From positions 1 to 64,000 of the forward strand of contig CAYOIT010000002.1 of the NCBI GenBank assembly GCA_964404035.1: DNA of 64,000 bases, given 5' to 3'. The position numbers and the translations under genes are program-made. Origin of the DNA: CAMBRF01 sp964404035. GTDB lineage: Bacteria > Verrucomicrobiota > Kiritimatiellia > CAIKKV01 > CAITUY01. Positions 9,778-18,640 of the stretch are shown one piece after another. The notes below the pieces were generated by a model that saw only the letters and a program-made list of their open reading frames with translations, made no database searches and had not been told where the DNA came from. Each line of letters opens with the position of its first letter. The stretch's first letter is position 1.

Positions 9778-12567
9778 TCAGCCGGTTCTGCCAGGCCCCG
9801 GAGCCGGAAAGACGAAGAGATACAGACCTGAGCCCACCTCAAAGACCGTCTCGCCGTTTTCCGAACGCAGGAGTTTGACACCCTTGGCCTCCGTAGCCGG
9901 GCCACCGCTTTCCGTGATCTTCTCCAGGACCGCCGCCGGAATATGAACCGTGGCGGTGCTGTTCGCCGGAACCGCCAGGCGCAGCCAGGCCGAAGCGCCG
10001 TCCTGGCGCCAAGCCGAGAGAACAGTCCCTCGCAGGGTTTTCAGGGTAGCCCGCACCCACTGCAGGTCAGCGGGCAGGTACGGCTTGATGATGATACGCT
10101 CAAAACCAGGCTGCGCTTCATCCGGACGAATCCCGGCAAGCGTCGAGTAGAACCATTCGTCGATGGCCGCGCCCAGGGCCACATGGTTCAGCGAGCCGCC
10201 GTCGCCGTCCCAGGTCTCCGTTGTGGTCGTCCGGTTGTGGCGGAGCATGAACCCCCAACTGGGATAGTCGGTGGCGTTCGCGAGCTGCCAGACCAGACTC
10301 TCGTGACCGGCGGCGGTAAGCGCGTCGATCGCATATTTTGTTGCGATATAACCGGTGGTCAGCCGTCGTTGGACGGTCTTGACGCTGTAGTGGAGGTAGT
10401 CCGAGACTTTCTTCCGGTGCTCCTCCGGCACCAATCCGAAGGCAAGGGGCCAGGCCTGCGCGCTCTGGGCTCCATTGTCGTAAAAGCCGACGTTGGGATC
10501 AAAGAAGCGCGCATTGAAGGCCTCCTTTATCTTTCCGGCCAGATCCCGATAGCGGATGACGTCATCCTTCCTGCCCAGCGTTTCCGCAATCCTGGCCATG
10601 ATACTGACGTCGAGGAAGTAGAAGGCCGTGGCGATGGACAGCGGCAGGTCGGAGCGTCCATGGGAACCCTCGGCCGTCGAGAGATGGTCGCCCCACTGCG
10701 CCTTCTGGAGGAACCCCCGGTCTTCCGCGGCGGGAAAGCGTGACTCGATGGAACTGTACCACCGCTGCGTCTTCTCGGCCTGGCCCAGCGGCGACGTGGC
10801 GATCTGTTTGCGCCCGGTAGCCTCCAGGTATCCGAGATAGCGCTGGAACGGGACGTAGCTGTCTTCCAGGAGGCGCCGGTCTCCGTAGTGGAGATACTGC
10901 CACCAGGGAATAAGGAGGTAAGCCGCGCTCCAGACCAGATCCTCCTCGGGTCCGGGCTGCGGGGCGATCATGCCTACCATCCCGTCGGCGCCCTGCTGAT
11001 CGTGGAAGTCCGCGATCCACTTCGTGTACAGGCGCGGCATCCGGAGATTGTACAGCGCCTCGTTGGCGGAAGCCCAGGCGTCCGCCCCCCACCCGAGGCG
11101 TTCGGCGCGCTGGGTATCGTCGGTAGGCACGCCCATCTGGACGTTGCAGAGCTGGGACTGGACCGTGCATCGGTGGATATTGTTGATGAAGTCCGAAGCG
11201 CAATCGAATGACCCGATCGGCTCCACCGCCACATGTGCAAAACGTCCCTCGACCGTGTCGAGGTCCGGGAGTCCCGGATAACCCGTCAACTCAATGAACT
11301 GGAAGCCGTGATAGGTAAAGCGGGGCTCATAGACTTCCTCGCCGGAACCCTTCAGGATGTAGTTATCCTCGTGGCGGGCGGGGGCATAGCTGGCGCTATC
11401 GAGCTGGCCCGCCGCATCCAACGCCTCGGCGAACCGAAGCTTGACGGCGTCGCCCCTCTCGCCGCCCTTGATCCGGACACGCGCCCAACCCGCAATATTG
11501 CGGCCCAGGTCGTAGACGTAGACGCCCGGCTTGGGTTCACGCAAGGAAACGGGGCGCAATGCTTCCACGACCTTTTCCGGTTCGTGCGTGGACGCGAGGA
11601 GCTTGCCGCCGGGAGCGGCGACCACGTTGACCTTCTGCCAGTCGCCGGCCCCGAAGCCGGCTGAATCCCACCCCTCCTGTTCAAGACGGGCATCGTAGTC
11701 TTCGCCATCGTAAAGGCAGTTGAAGGTGATGGGCGACCAGGCGCCCTGCCAGGACCCGTCCGAGACCACCTTCTGCGACGAGCCGTCCTCAAATTCGATT
11801 TCGACCTGGAGCAGCGCGCGTGGCGAGCCGTACCATTGCGTCTGCCAGCCCCAGTACTTCTTCTGGCCGCAGAACCAGCCTCCGCCAAGAATGAGGCCCA
11901 AGGCATTGACCCCGGTCTTCAGGAGCGGGGTGAGGTCATAGGTTCCATAGAGAGCCCGCTTGCGGAAATCGGTTCGGGACGTCGCGAGCACCTCTTCGCC
12001 CACCTTCGACCCATTCATCCTCAGTTCATAGAGCCCGAGCCCGCAGATGAAAGCCCTGGCCCGCCTGACCGGCTTCCTGATCTCAAACTCCTTGCGCATC
12101 AGGGGCGCCCGATGGTCGGGTTCAACGGCCTTGATCTCCGGTGCCACCCGCTGTTGCTGAAACGAGTCGACGTCAGCCACCAACTCGTCCGGGGCGCCCA
12201 GCCCGATCCACTGCGCGTTCCAATCAGCGTCATCAAAAAGTGCGGTCCCGAAACAGGCGGCCTGACTGAACCCGGTCGCCTTGCCCTCCTCATCCCAGAC
12301 CTGCACCTTCCAGAAACAGTCCTGGTTACTGCGCAAAGCGGCGCCGGCATAGACGATGTGCACGGACTGCGACGACTCCACCTTGCCGCTATCCCAGAGG
12401 TCGCCGCGGCCGGAGGCAAGGGACGCCTCGGACGAAGCCACGAGAATCTGGTAGGCGCTCTGGCGTCGGCCGCGCCCGGCGAGCGGGACTTCCCACGAGA
12501 AACGCGGAGCCCTTGTCCCGATGGCGAGGGGAGACGCGGCAAATTCAACCTTCAGGTCCGTCTTCAT
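9778..12567 (-). CDS. Alpha-L-rhamnosidase, glycoside hydrolase family 78
   Basis: A 929-residue protein with the full GH78 architecture: N-terminal beta domains (about 1-150), a rhamnosidase N domain with LGLYELRMNGSKVG (about 177-190), the concanavalin-like domain with DYDARLEQEGW (290-300), the alpha/alpha6 catalytic barrel (about 450-800) and a C-terminal beta domain. The catalytic region shows DDTQRAERLGWGAD at 483-496, matching the usual acid-containing R(D/E)ERLGWxGD, and ETWDGDGGSLNH at 784-795. It inverts and releases terminal alpha-L-rhamnose from glycans. There is no signal peptide, so it probably acts in the cytoplasm on imported oligosaccharides. The ATG at 12567 has AAAGGAG upstream. 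Length is normal for the family. Confidence 0.95.
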   Translation of the reverse strand: MKTDLKVEFAASPLAIGTRAPRFSWEVPLAGRGRRQSAYQILVASSEASLASGRGDLWDSGKVESSQSVHIVYAGAALRSNQDCFWKVQVWDEEGKATGFSQAACFGTALFDDADWNAQWIGLGAPDELVADVDSFQQQRVAPEIKAVEPDHRAPLMRKEFEIRKPVRRARAFICGLGLYELRMNGSKVGEEVLATSRTDFRKRALYGTYDLTPLLKTGVNALGLILGGGWFCGQKKYWGWQTQWYGSPRALLQVEIEFEDGSSQKVVSDGSWQGAWSPITFNCLYDGEDYDARLEQEGWDSAGFGAGDWQKVNVVAAPGGKLLASTHEPEKVVEALRPVSLREPKPGVYVYDLGRNIAGWARVRIKGGERGDAVKLRFAEALDAAGQLDSASYAPARHEDNYILKGSGEEVYEPRFTYHGFQFIELTGYPGLPDLDTVEGRFAHVAVEPIGSFDCASDFINNIHRCTVQSQLCNVQMGVPTDDTQRAERLGWGADAWASANEALYNLRMPRLYTKWIADFHDQQGADGMVGMIAPQPGPEEDLVWSAAYLLIPWWQYLHYGDRRLLEDSYVPFQRYLGYLEATGRKQIATSPLGQAEKTQRWYSSIESRFPAAEDRGFLQKAQWGDHLSTAEGSHGRSDLPLSIATAFYFLDVSIMARIAETLGRKDDVIRYRDLAGKIKEAFNARFFDPNVGFYDNGAQSAQAWPLAFGLVPEEHRKKVSDYLHYSVKTVQRRLTTGYIATKYAIDALTAAGHESLVWQLANATDYPSWGFMLRHNRTTTTETWDGDGGSLNHVALGAAIDEWFYSTLAGIRPDEAQPGFERIIIKPYLPADLQWVRATLKTLRGTVLSAWRQDGASAWLRLAVPANSTATVHIPAAVLEKITESGGPATEAKGVKLLRSENGETVFEVGSGLYLFVFPAPGPGRTG

Positions 12568-12674
12568 GCTCCGACTCCTTTGCGCGTCCGCGCGATTCCC
12601 GGCAGTGCTGGTTCAGGCGAGCCAGAATGCCAGAATAGGGAGCCGTCATTCAACGCCCATTCTCGTGGGTGAAC

Positions 12675-12701
12675 GTGGCACGGGTGTCTCACCCGTGCCA
12701 C
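12675..12701. repeat. Palindrome family C, short form
   Basis: Perfect inverted repeat with 12-base arms GTGGCACGGGTG and CACCCGTGCCAC around TCT. Longer two-armed members are at 40229-40301 and 63272-63346. It lies between the rhamnosidase start and the truncated LamG gene. Confidence 0.75.
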
Positions 12702-12710
12702 ACCTGGAAC

Positions 12711-12892
12711 TCATCTCATCCTGTACACCGCCCCGGCGGGGCGCTGCAGCAGGTTCCCATACCAGTCGATCTCCGACGCGTCCCGCCAGCCGTCGCCATC
12801 TTCGTCGTCAGAGACGACGCCCACCCAGTTGGTCCGCACGCTGTAGGTGTCCAGGTAGGCCGATCCGGCATATCCGCCCTGCGCTTCAAACC
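12711..12892 (-). CDS. C-terminal end of a LamG/EF-hand-like secreted protein, cut by scaffold gap (tail GAVYRMR)
   Basis: The last 60 codons of a gene whose body falls in the N gap. The readable residues run FEAQGGYAGSAYLDTYSV, then RTNWVGVVSDDEDGDGWRDASE, IDWYGNLLQRPAGAVYRMR and stop (TGA at 12711-12713). This is a close paralogue of the C-terminus of the protein at 2304-4721, with the same YLDTYSVRTNW and QRPAG segments, the DxDGDGxxDxxE calcium-loop-like stretch, and the same terminal Gxx[YF]x[MF]R pattern. The right side of the gap holds a repeat, not more of the gene, so the missing part cannot be recovered here. Confidence 0.75.
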
Positions 12893-12992
12893 NNNNNNNN
12901 NNNNNNNNNNNNNNNNNNNNNNNNNNNNNNNNNNNNNNNNNNNNNNNNNNNNNNNNNNNNNNNNNNNNNNNNNNNNNNNNNNNNNNNNNNNN
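12893..12992. other. Scaffold gap (100 N)
   Basis: Exactly 100 N, a conventional placeholder for a gap of unknown size. The break lies inside a gene with a close paralogue at 2304-4721 and next to an interspersed repeat, both of which hinder assembly. Confidence 0.95.
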
Positions 12993-13003
12993 ACGGCTGG
13001 TCC

Positions 13004-13089
13004 CAGTACGGCGGGCACTACGTTGCCCGCCGACGTACTGCCCAATCCGCCGGTACCGGAAATGCCGGGCGACGTAGCGCCCGGCCTAC
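13004..13089. repeat. Double-hairpin repeat family A, copy 1
   Basis: Begins CAGTAC, then hairpin 1 GGCGGGC-ACTACGTT-GCCCGCC, a spacer, and hairpin 2 GCCGGGC-GACGTA-GCGCCCGGC, ending CTAC. Other copies are at 33661-33747, 51645-51701 (inside a sulfatase gene) and 59404-59459. Confidence 0.75.
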
Positions 13090-13197
13090 TTCCGATCGCG
13101 CGTCTTCAGACGGTAGTCTCCCAGCGTATAAGCCGGACCATGTGCCGCCTTGGGGCAGTCAAAGTCGTGGGCGACGATTGGGGAACGATCAGACGCC

Positions 13198-13226
13198 TTG
13201 ATAGGTCCACTCCGTGGTGGTACGGT
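13198..13226 (+). promoter_or_regulatory. Putative sigma70-type promoter of the nucleotidyltransferase pair, leaderless geometry
   Basis: TTGATA at 13198-13203, a 17-base spacer, and TACGGT at 13221-13226. The ATG follows after only six bases, so transcription would begin at or next to the start codon. No ribosome-binding site is visible. The -10 match is weak. Confidence 0.4.
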
Positions 13227-13232
13227 GTGTCT

Positions 13233-13832
13233 ATGGATGAGATGCAGGAAATACGCGAAATCGAAGCGATTCCAGACCTGCTGGACCGTGCGCTTCGGCT
13301 ATCGGGTCTGGTGACGCGGATCTTCCGAGATGCGGGTTGGGATCTGGTCGTTGTTGGCGGGTCGGCCATTGAGTTCTACACAGAAGGCTCCTATATGTCC
13401 GGTGACATTGATCTGTGCCGTCGGTCGCTTGCCCCCATTCCTCTGAGGCGTGCGCAAGACTTGATGGGTAGACTCGGGGCAACGGGCGGCCCGCGAAGCT
13501 GGAAGGTTGCCGGACTCTTTGTAGATCTGCTCGGCCTTCTTGAGAACGAAGCGACCACCCCCTGCCGGACGATAGGTACGCCCTGCGGTCCGATCAGCGT
13601 GATTCCCGCGGAACTGGCCGTTGTCGAACGAGCCTTGCTCGCCTTCTACCCGCGGCCCGATGCCGAGGCAAGAACTGTGGCCAAGAAGATGCTGGCCGTG
13701 TGCGTTAGCGGGGACACGCCGGTCGACTGGGCCGAGATCAGGCGGCTGGCGGGACTGCCATCGTTTGACGTTGTGGACGAACTGGATGAACTCAAGAAAG
13801 AGGTGATGCGTGAGCTCGACCTCAAAGCTTAA
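13233..13832 (+). CDS. Nucleotidyltransferase-fold protein (DUF6036-like), probable toxin-antitoxin component
   Basis: A 199-residue protein with the minimal nucleotidyltransferase signature: VVGGSAIEFYT at about 40-50 and the paired acids GDIDL at 57-61. The rest, including PAELAVVERALLAF, resembles stand-alone nucleotidyltransferases of toxin-antitoxin or abortive-infection pairs. The ATG at 13233 fits the start of homology; longer upstream frames would run through the N gap. A small basic protein gene overlaps its 3' end by 23 bases. A 5'-truncated second copy lies at 19087-19302, in both cases followed by the small gene, which shows that the two genes move as a unit. Target and activity unknown. 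Confidence 0.7.
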   Translation: MDEMQEIREIEAIPDLLDRALRLSGLVTRIFRDAGWDLVVVGGSAIEFYTEGSYMSGDIDLCRRSLAPIPLRRAQDLMGRLGATGGPRSWKVAGLFVDLLGLLENEATTPCRTIGTPCGPISVIPAELAVVERALLAFYPRPDAEARTVAKKMLAVCVSGDTPVDWAEIRRLAGLPSFDVVDELDELKKEVMRELDLKA

Positions 13833-14013
13833 GACAGACTGGACTTGGGAGGAATGGCAGGCCAGTCGCGCCCAACGGCGCGCGGTGGCCCTCCGCATCG
13901 GCCCGCCGGTCGTGCGGCGACGCGAAAGCTCATCCGACTCCCGACTGCGTCCGGCTTTTAGCGGTGAACGCGGCCCCCGCTTTGGCAAGACCCCTGAGGC
14001 AGGGATGGACTGA
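13810..14013 (+). CDS. Small conserved basic protein paired with the nucleotidyltransferase (copy 1)
   Basis: 67 residues, GTG start at 13810, overlapping the preceding gene by 23 bases, which suggests translational coupling. The sequence contains LKTDWTWEEWQASRAQRR and VVRRRESSSDSR, and is rich in Arg and Trp. A near-identical copy is at 19280-19483. The protein-level similarity between copies (differences mostly conservative, stop at the same place) supports a genuine gene. I do not recognise the family; as partner of a nucleotidyltransferase it may be the second half of a toxin-antitoxin pair. Confidence 0.6.
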   Translation: MSSTSKLKTDWTWEEWQASRAQRRAVALRIGPPVVRRRESSSDSRLRPAFSGERGPRFGKTPEAGMD

Positions 14014-14055
14014 CCCTGATGCCCGCCTGTGTTTGTCGGCCGGGCATCGGTGACC

Positions 14056-16998
14056 TTACTCACGGGGATACAGGCAAGCGGTGGGCACGTGCTCGATTTC
14101 CTGGCTGCGGCTCTCCCAGGAGAGATGCAGGTAGCCGGCGGCCGTTTTGGCATATTCAATCCGGATGGGCGTCTTCTCGCCAGCGCGTAATGGGACGATG
14201 GCGGTCAGCCGGATGTTGCGCAGCGTGTCGCGGTTCCACACGTCACCGAAGATGCGGCGGAAACTCGCAATGCACTCGTCGAACGCCGCCTTTCTGGCCG
14301 GCGGTTCCCACGCGTCGAGCACCAGCTTGCCCCCCACCCACACGCGCACGCAGTCGGTCTTTTCCGCCCGGCGGTCGATGCCCAGGTAGATCTTCAGTTC
14401 GTAATCCTCGGAGAAACGCGACTCGATGAAGCCTGTCCACCGTGCGCTGAAAGCGCCCTCGCAAAGGGGTCCCAGCAGCCATGCTTTCCGGGTTTTCGTA
14501 TCCGGGTTGCCAAACCAGATCACGGGGGAATTCGTCTGCAGCGCCGGCGGGCCGGCCAGTTCCGTGTTGGCGAAATACTCGGCGCTCAAGCCGGTGCCGA
14601 CGGCCGCCGCGGGGGTGTCGGCATGCCTCAGTTTGACCGTCCCGGACTGGCGCTGAAACTCGTTCCACCCGCTGACGCGGAACACCGGCACGCGGTTCCA
14701 GCCGGCCCCGAAATACAGCAGGTCGCCGTTCGGCAATTCGTGGAAGCTGCCGCCGACGAACATGTCATACTGCAGCACCGAATCATGGTCCTGGCCGTTA
14801 CCCGAGCGCCACCACGAGTAGCAACCAGCGGGCTGGCCGTCGTCGGCGCGGCGGTCCAGCAGGGATCCCCGGTACAATCCGTCCTCCGTCCACGCCACCA
14901 TCGGCATGACGATGCGCTGCGCCAGCAGCACGCAGCCGTGCGCCTGTCCGAGAATCGTCATGGGCTCGTCGATCTGTCCCGGCACATAATCCTTGCCCGT
15001 GGTGGCGAGTTTGCCGACGCGCCATTGCAGAAGGCCGGTCTGCGGATCCCATTTGTTGAGCGCGTAGCTGCCGCTCAGGCTGGTGGACCACAGGCCGCTA
15101 TGCCCCATCGCCAGGTAGTCCGCCGTGAACCCGTCGCCCGACCCCTTCACGATCTGGTAGAGGCTGTCGTTCGTGGCGCGCCCCACGGACGTTCCACCCC
15201 AATCCTTCTCGATCGCCTTCATGGCGGGGGTCACCGGCATTTCACCGATGACGATGGCCTCGTCCCACGGCGGATACACAGGCCGCGCGCCTTCCCACCG
15301 CGTCACGGCGAGCTTGCGCAGGGTAAAGCCCGACTTCGATTTTCCGCTCTCCACCCACCAGTAGTAGTTAAAGTCGGCGTCCATCGTCCATCCGCGGTTC
15401 CCGCCGCCGAAAGTGGTCAGGCGTACTTCCTCGGCCTGCACGTCGCCATCGCCGTTCGAATCCTGCCACTCGAAGGCATTGCATTGTTCGTTGTATCCCT
15501 TGCCGGTGTTCTTTTCCGCGAACAGTTTGTTCACGACAGCGGAACCGGTTGAGCGCGTGTTCACCGCTCCCGCCACCATCGGGACCAGGCAGCGATTCGC
15601 CTCGTCCACCCACAAGACCGACGGCGGCCCACCCCGCTTCACGATATACCGGTTGTCGCCATGCCGGCGCATGGTGCCGCACAGCCCAAGCGAGTCCGCA
15701 CCGAACAAGCCGCCCGCCAGTCCCTGCACGACATACGTCGCGCGCGGTTTCCAGGTGCGGTGCGCATAGTCGACCTCGGTCTCCATCATCCATCCCCAAT
15801 GCGAGTTCATCCATACGCGGCTCACCTCCGCGGGATCGGCGGCCGCAAGGGTGAAGAACAACTGTCCGCCGAACCATTCGCGCAGCACCTTGCCTTCGCG
15901 GCTGAAATGCGCCATCCGACGGGGGGCGGACCAGTTCTCGACGATCATGAAGCCCCCTTGGTTGTCAGCGCAGACGTCCGACACGGTCATGAAATCCTCG
16001 GGATTGTAGAGGCCCTGCTGCCGGCCGCCGGGACGGCCATAAGCCTGCACGAACCGGAAATTCGCCGCGTAGCGCTCGATCTGTGAATTGACGGTCACAA
16101 CCAGGATATCGCCGGTCGATTCATCCACGGCGAGGCGGATCGGTGCCTTCAGGTTGGTCAGGCGTTCGACGGGGTTGGTGTCGGCGAGGCTCAGTTCCCA
16201 GACGGCATTACTGGCAATCGCCAGCACGGTGCCGGCGGGTGTCAGCGCGATGTCTTTCGCTCCCGGCAACAGGGCCACCGCCAGGGTCGCCAGTGCGCCT
16301 TCGGGCGTCAGCCATTCGATGCGCCCATTGCCGTACAGCAGCGCCAGATGGCCTGAATTGGCGGCCACGCGCTGGGCCACGTTGGTGTGGGTGCCGTCCA
16401 CGAGGGTCACCTCGCGACCCGGCCCGCAGGCGAGCGGGTTGAGCGTCCACGCCCAGAGTTTGACGGCCGGATCGTTGTGGCGCTTACCGAGTGCAAACAG
16501 CCGACCCTTCGCCGCCGCCACGTCGCCGGGTGAAATGTCGCTCGTCTGCCCGGCGATCGTGCCGTCGGACAGCCGCGACACGGCGATCGAGGTGGTGACT
16601 TCGCCGCCATTGGCGACGATGCCGAGTTCCCCGTCGCAAGCGACGTCGTGGGGGCCGCCATGGTTTCCCGGCCACTCGTCGATAGTGTAGCTCGTGCCGA
16701 TGCTTAGCAGGTATTCAGCCTTCAGACCGGGTGACTGGAGCAGGCGCCACTCATACTTACCCGGCGCCATGGGGTGTCCCGTCCAGTCCAGCCCGTCCCA
16801 CGCGATCTTGTGTTTGCCCCGCGCCTGCGGCACACCACTCAGCAGCGTGCGCGCGAGCAGTCCGTTGGTGGCGTAAACGGCCAGCGAGACCTGCCCGCTG
16901 GTGGAAATCGTGTAGGGGATCTGAACCTCCGCACAGGCCGCCGCGGCGGTGGAGAGGCAAATCACCCCGAAAAGGAATCGACACAGGCGGTTGTTCAT
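14056..16998 (-). CDS. Large secreted beta-propeller protein with C-terminal PA14 domain
   Basis: About 980 residues. The signal peptide is MNNRLCRFLFGVICLSTAAAACAEV. A FlgD-like Ig domain follows (SGQVSLAVYATNGLLARTLLSG...WDGLDWTGHPMAPGKYEWRL). The long middle is a propeller-like region with repeated short sheets. The C-terminus (about 800-960) is a PA14-type domain: LSAEYFANTELAGPPAL, FSARWTGFIESRFSEDYELKIYLG, VWVGGKLVLDAW, IRIEYAKTAAGYLHLSWES. PA14 domains bind sugars in many secreted glycosidases. The second in-frame ATG (16998) is preferred because it begins the signal peptide. It lacks the Gxx[FY]x[FM]R tail. It stands alone between two toxin-antitoxin-type modules. Confidence 0.8.
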   Translation of the reverse strand: MNNRLCRFLFGVICLSTAAAACAEVQIPYTISTSGQVSLAVYATNGLLARTLLSGVPQARGKHKIAWDGLDWTGHPMAPGKYEWRLLQSPGLKAEYLLSIGTSYTIDEWPGNHGGPHDVACDGELGIVANGGEVTTSIAVSRLSDGTIAGQTSDISPGDVAAAKGRLFALGKRHNDPAVKLWAWTLNPLACGPGREVTLVDGTHTNVAQRVAANSGHLALLYGNGRIEWLTPEGALATLAVALLPGAKDIALTPAGTVLAIASNAVWELSLADTNPVERLTNLKAPIRLAVDESTGDILVVTVNSQIERYAANFRFVQAYGRPGGRQQGLYNPEDFMTVSDVCADNQGGFMIVENWSAPRRMAHFSREGKVLREWFGGQLFFTLAAADPAEVSRVWMNSHWGWMMETEVDYAHRTWKPRATYVVQGLAGGLFGADSLGLCGTMRRHGDNRYIVKRGGPPSVLWVDEANRCLVPMVAGAVNTRSTGSAVVNKLFAEKNTGKGYNEQCNAFEWQDSNGDGDVQAEEVRLTTFGGGNRGWTMDADFNYYWWVESGKSKSGFTLRKLAVTRWEGARPVYPPWDEAIVIGEMPVTPAMKAIEKDWGGTSVGRATNDSLYQIVKGSGDGFTADYLAMGHSGLWSTSLSGSYALNKWDPQTGLLQWRVGKLATTGKDYVPGQIDEPMTILGQAHGCVLLAQRIVMPMVAWTEDGLYRGSLLDRRADDGQPAGCYSWWRSGNGQDHDSVLQYDMFVGGSFHELPNGDLLYFGAGWNRVPVFRVSGWNEFQRQSGTVKLRHADTPAAAVGTGLSAEYFANTELAGPPALQTNSPVIWFGNPDTKTRKAWLLGPLCEGAFSARWTGFIESRFSEDYELKIYLGIDRRAEKTDCVRVWVGGKLVLDAWEPPARKAAFDECIASFRRIFGDVWNRDTLRNIRLTAIVPLRAGEKTPIRIEYAKTAAGYLHLSWESRSQEIEHVPTACLYPRE

Positions 16999-17053
16999 TG
17001 GATCCACTTTAGCCTTGCGAATTGAATCCATCGCAAAATGGTAATCATTTGAA

Positions 17054-17132
17054 CCACGGATGGCACGGATGGCACGGATAGCAAGGATAAGATATGGGTT
17101 TTATTGATCAGTGTCATCCGTGTAATCCGTGG
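17054..17132. repeat. Inverted repeat family G ('CCACGGAT...ATCCGTGG')
   Basis: Left arm CCACGGATGGCACGGATGG from 17054, right arm ending CATCCGTGTAATCCGTGG at 17132, with CACGGATGG tandemly repeated in the left arm. It lies between the start of the propeller protein gene and the PIN toxin gene. Nothing else is seen in 16999-17268. Confidence 0.65.
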
Positions 17133-17268
17133 TCAACACTCTCGGATTGTTTGGCTCCGGTTATGCCGGGTTAGGGGCCTTTCGGGAAAATGTCCTTCGT
17201 TTCAACGTACGACAGATCCATGGCACACCGTATGTTGTCGGATCCGTGGGACCCCTTGCAGCAGGGAG

Positions 17269-17790
17269 TCAGTGAAGGTCCGTCGTCCTGGCAACCTTGC
17301 TCCTTGTGCGCCCCGTCTTGTAGGCCGCCTTTGCTTCTTTCACAACATCCGAGGCCGCCGCAGCCGTTGCCGCCTCGTCGTCCTGCGACGAAAGTCGCAG
17401 GCTTGGCAGAACCTCCTGCGGAATGGCATCGAAATGCGAGTCCCTGTGAACCAGCACAGCGCCACAGACCGCCGCGCACGCGGCAATCAACGCATCCATG
17501 GCTGGCAAACGCCCCGCCGCCGCATCGCGGAGGTCCATGGCGCGCCGAACCACCCGCTCATCCACCGGCACGATGTGAACGAGTTCGCCGCCGTAATCGT
17601 TCACCGTCTTCCGCCGGACGGTTGCCTCGATGCCGATGTCGCGCAGGCAAGTATCCAACTCCAGAAGGGAAGGCGCGGCAAACCACAGCACGGCGTCTTC
17701 GTCATCGAACAAGGCCTGCACCCGGGCATGACCGACTTCCTTCCGGTAGTGCGCCACCACGGCGGACGTGTCCAGCAGATAGGAACTCAT
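17269..17790 (-). CDS. PIN-domain toxin (VapC-like)
   Basis: 173 residues. The PIN nuclease acids are visible: Asp7 in LLDTSAVVA, Glu44 in SLLELD, Asp99 in AMDALIAA and Asp117 in HRDSHFDAI. PIN toxins cut RNA, commonly tRNA or rRNA, until neutralised by their antitoxin. The first 125 residues are the complete domain; the last 48 (from about 126) are an Ala/Lys/Arg-rich extension not usual for VapC. The start codon overlaps the stop of the upstream AbrB-type antitoxin gene by four bases (ATGA), the classic coupling of such pairs. Confidence 0.85.
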   Translation of the reverse strand: MSSYLLDTSAVVAHYRKEVGHARVQALFDDEDAVLWFAAPSLLELDTCLRDIGIEATVRRKTVNDYGGELVHIVPVDERVVRRAMDLRDAAAGRLPAMDALIAACAAVCGAVLVHRDSHFDAIPQEVLPSLRLSSQDDEAATAAAASDVVKEAKAAYKTGRTRSKVARTTDLH

Positions 17791-18062
17791 GAGTTCTCCA
17801 ATGCCCGCTGGCGATCCTCGTCGTCACGAACCCGCTGCTCGATGAGGACGGCGACCGCATCTGAGCCAGGGCGAGCCTGCATGCTCCCTGCCCCCCATAG
17901 CTTACGCGCCATTTCCCCGCGAGTCGGCAAAACCCGAACTTCAACGGCTTGCCCATCATCAAGTATTCGCCAATCCAGCCGCGATCCGCGATGAATGGCT
18001 AGCTTCTCCGCAATCGTCACCGGTATCGTTACCTGATTCTTTCCTGTCACTTTTGTTATCAT
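17787..18062 (-). CDS. AbrB/MazE-type antitoxin
   Basis: 91 residues. The N-terminal swapped-hairpin DNA-binding motif reads MITKVTGKNQVTIPVTIAEKL, the standard SpoVT/AbrB pattern, followed by GSRLDWRILDDGQAVEV. The C-terminal half is charged and should wrap the PIN toxin encoded next, with which it overlaps by four bases. A longer upstream frame exists, but the ATG at 18062 starts the motif exactly and has a promoter-like element just in front. Confidence 0.85.
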   Translation of the reverse strand: MITKVTGKNQVTIPVTIAEKLAIHRGSRLDWRILDDGQAVEVRVLPTRGEMARKLWGAGSMQARPGSDAVAVLIEQRVRDDEDRQRALENS

Positions 18063-18068
18063 GGGTAC

Positions 18069-18097
18069 ACAGTAATCCTTGAAATATGACGTCAAGG
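18069..18097 (-). promoter_or_regulatory. Putative promoter and operator of the AbrB/PIN operon
   Basis: Read on the minus strand: TTGACG (18095-18090), a 15-base spacer, TACTGT (18074-18069), then six bases to the ATG. An inverted repeat CCTTG-N11-CAAGG (18077-18097) overlaps the -35 and spacer and is a plausible autoregulatory operator. The short spacer and weak -10 make the promoter uncertain. Confidence 0.35.
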
Positions 18098-18360
18098 AGT
18101 ATTGTTATAGAACCACACTCAAGAGTCAAGGAACCATGTGTCGAGACTCGTTAGAATGTCCCCTTTTCATGTGGTGGGCAACGCACGTTTTGGTGTGGCG
18201 GGAGCCCGGGCGAATCTCGCGGCGATGGCCTGGTTCGCCGGCAAAGCGCCCCTATCCATTCCTGGTTTCCTGATTTCCAGATTGGATACCCTCGCCATAC
18301 CGGGTGAGACGCGAGCCGGCCCAATCTGAACCCCCGCCCAGTTCCGCTGCCGGCTCTGAA

Positions 18361-18390
18361 TTGACACCTCAGCGGTGTAAGGTGTATAAA
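18361..18390 (+). promoter_or_regulatory. Promoter and operator of vapBC-type operon, leaderless geometry
   Basis: Consensus TTGACA at 18361-18366, an 18-base spacer, and TATAAA at 18385-18390. The ATG begins seven bases later, so the transcript would start at the start codon. The spacer contains the inverted repeat ACACC-TCAGC-GGTGT (18365-18379), a likely binding site for the antitoxin. The rest of 18063-18397 holds the AbrB promoter and, at 18267-18284, a fragment resembling repeat family F (TTTCCTGATTTCCAGATT). Confidence 0.6.
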
Positions 18391-18397
18391 CGTGTGT

Positions 18398-18640
18398 ATG
18401 AGAACGAACATTGTCCTCGATGATGACCTTCTGGCGGAAGCCATGAAGTACTGCGCCGGACGCAGCAAGAAGGCGGTCGTCAGGGAGGCACTCGCCACTT
18501 ATGTGACAGTCAAGGCGGAACAGCAACGCACGGCCTCCTACCGGGAAAGGATGGCGATCGTACGCCGCCGCGTGGCCGACCTGTCGCTCCGCAAGACGGC
18601 CCAGGAGATGGTCAGGGAAGACCGGGAACGCCGCCCATGA
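18398..18640 (+). CDS. VapB-type ribbon-helix-helix antitoxin
   Basis: 80 residues starting MRTNIVLDDDLLAEAMKY, the typical beta strand and first helix of the short RHH antitoxins (DUF2191/VapB group), followed by SKKAVVREALATYV for the second helix. The charged C-terminal tail would bind the toxin. It overlaps the VapC-like gene by four bases. ATG at 18398 is chosen over GTG at 18392 because the protein family starts M(R)TNI. Confidence 0.85.
   Translation: MRTNIVLDDDLLAEAMKYCAGRSKKAVVREALATYVTVKAEQQRTASYRERMAIVRRRVADLSLRKTAQEMVREDRERRP

Noticed and set aside
12669..13832. 387-codon plus-strand frame running through the N gap into the nucleotidyltransferase
   Set aside because: The part before 13233 crosses 100 N and a repeat and is antisense to the LamG tail; the protein family begins at the ATG at 13233.
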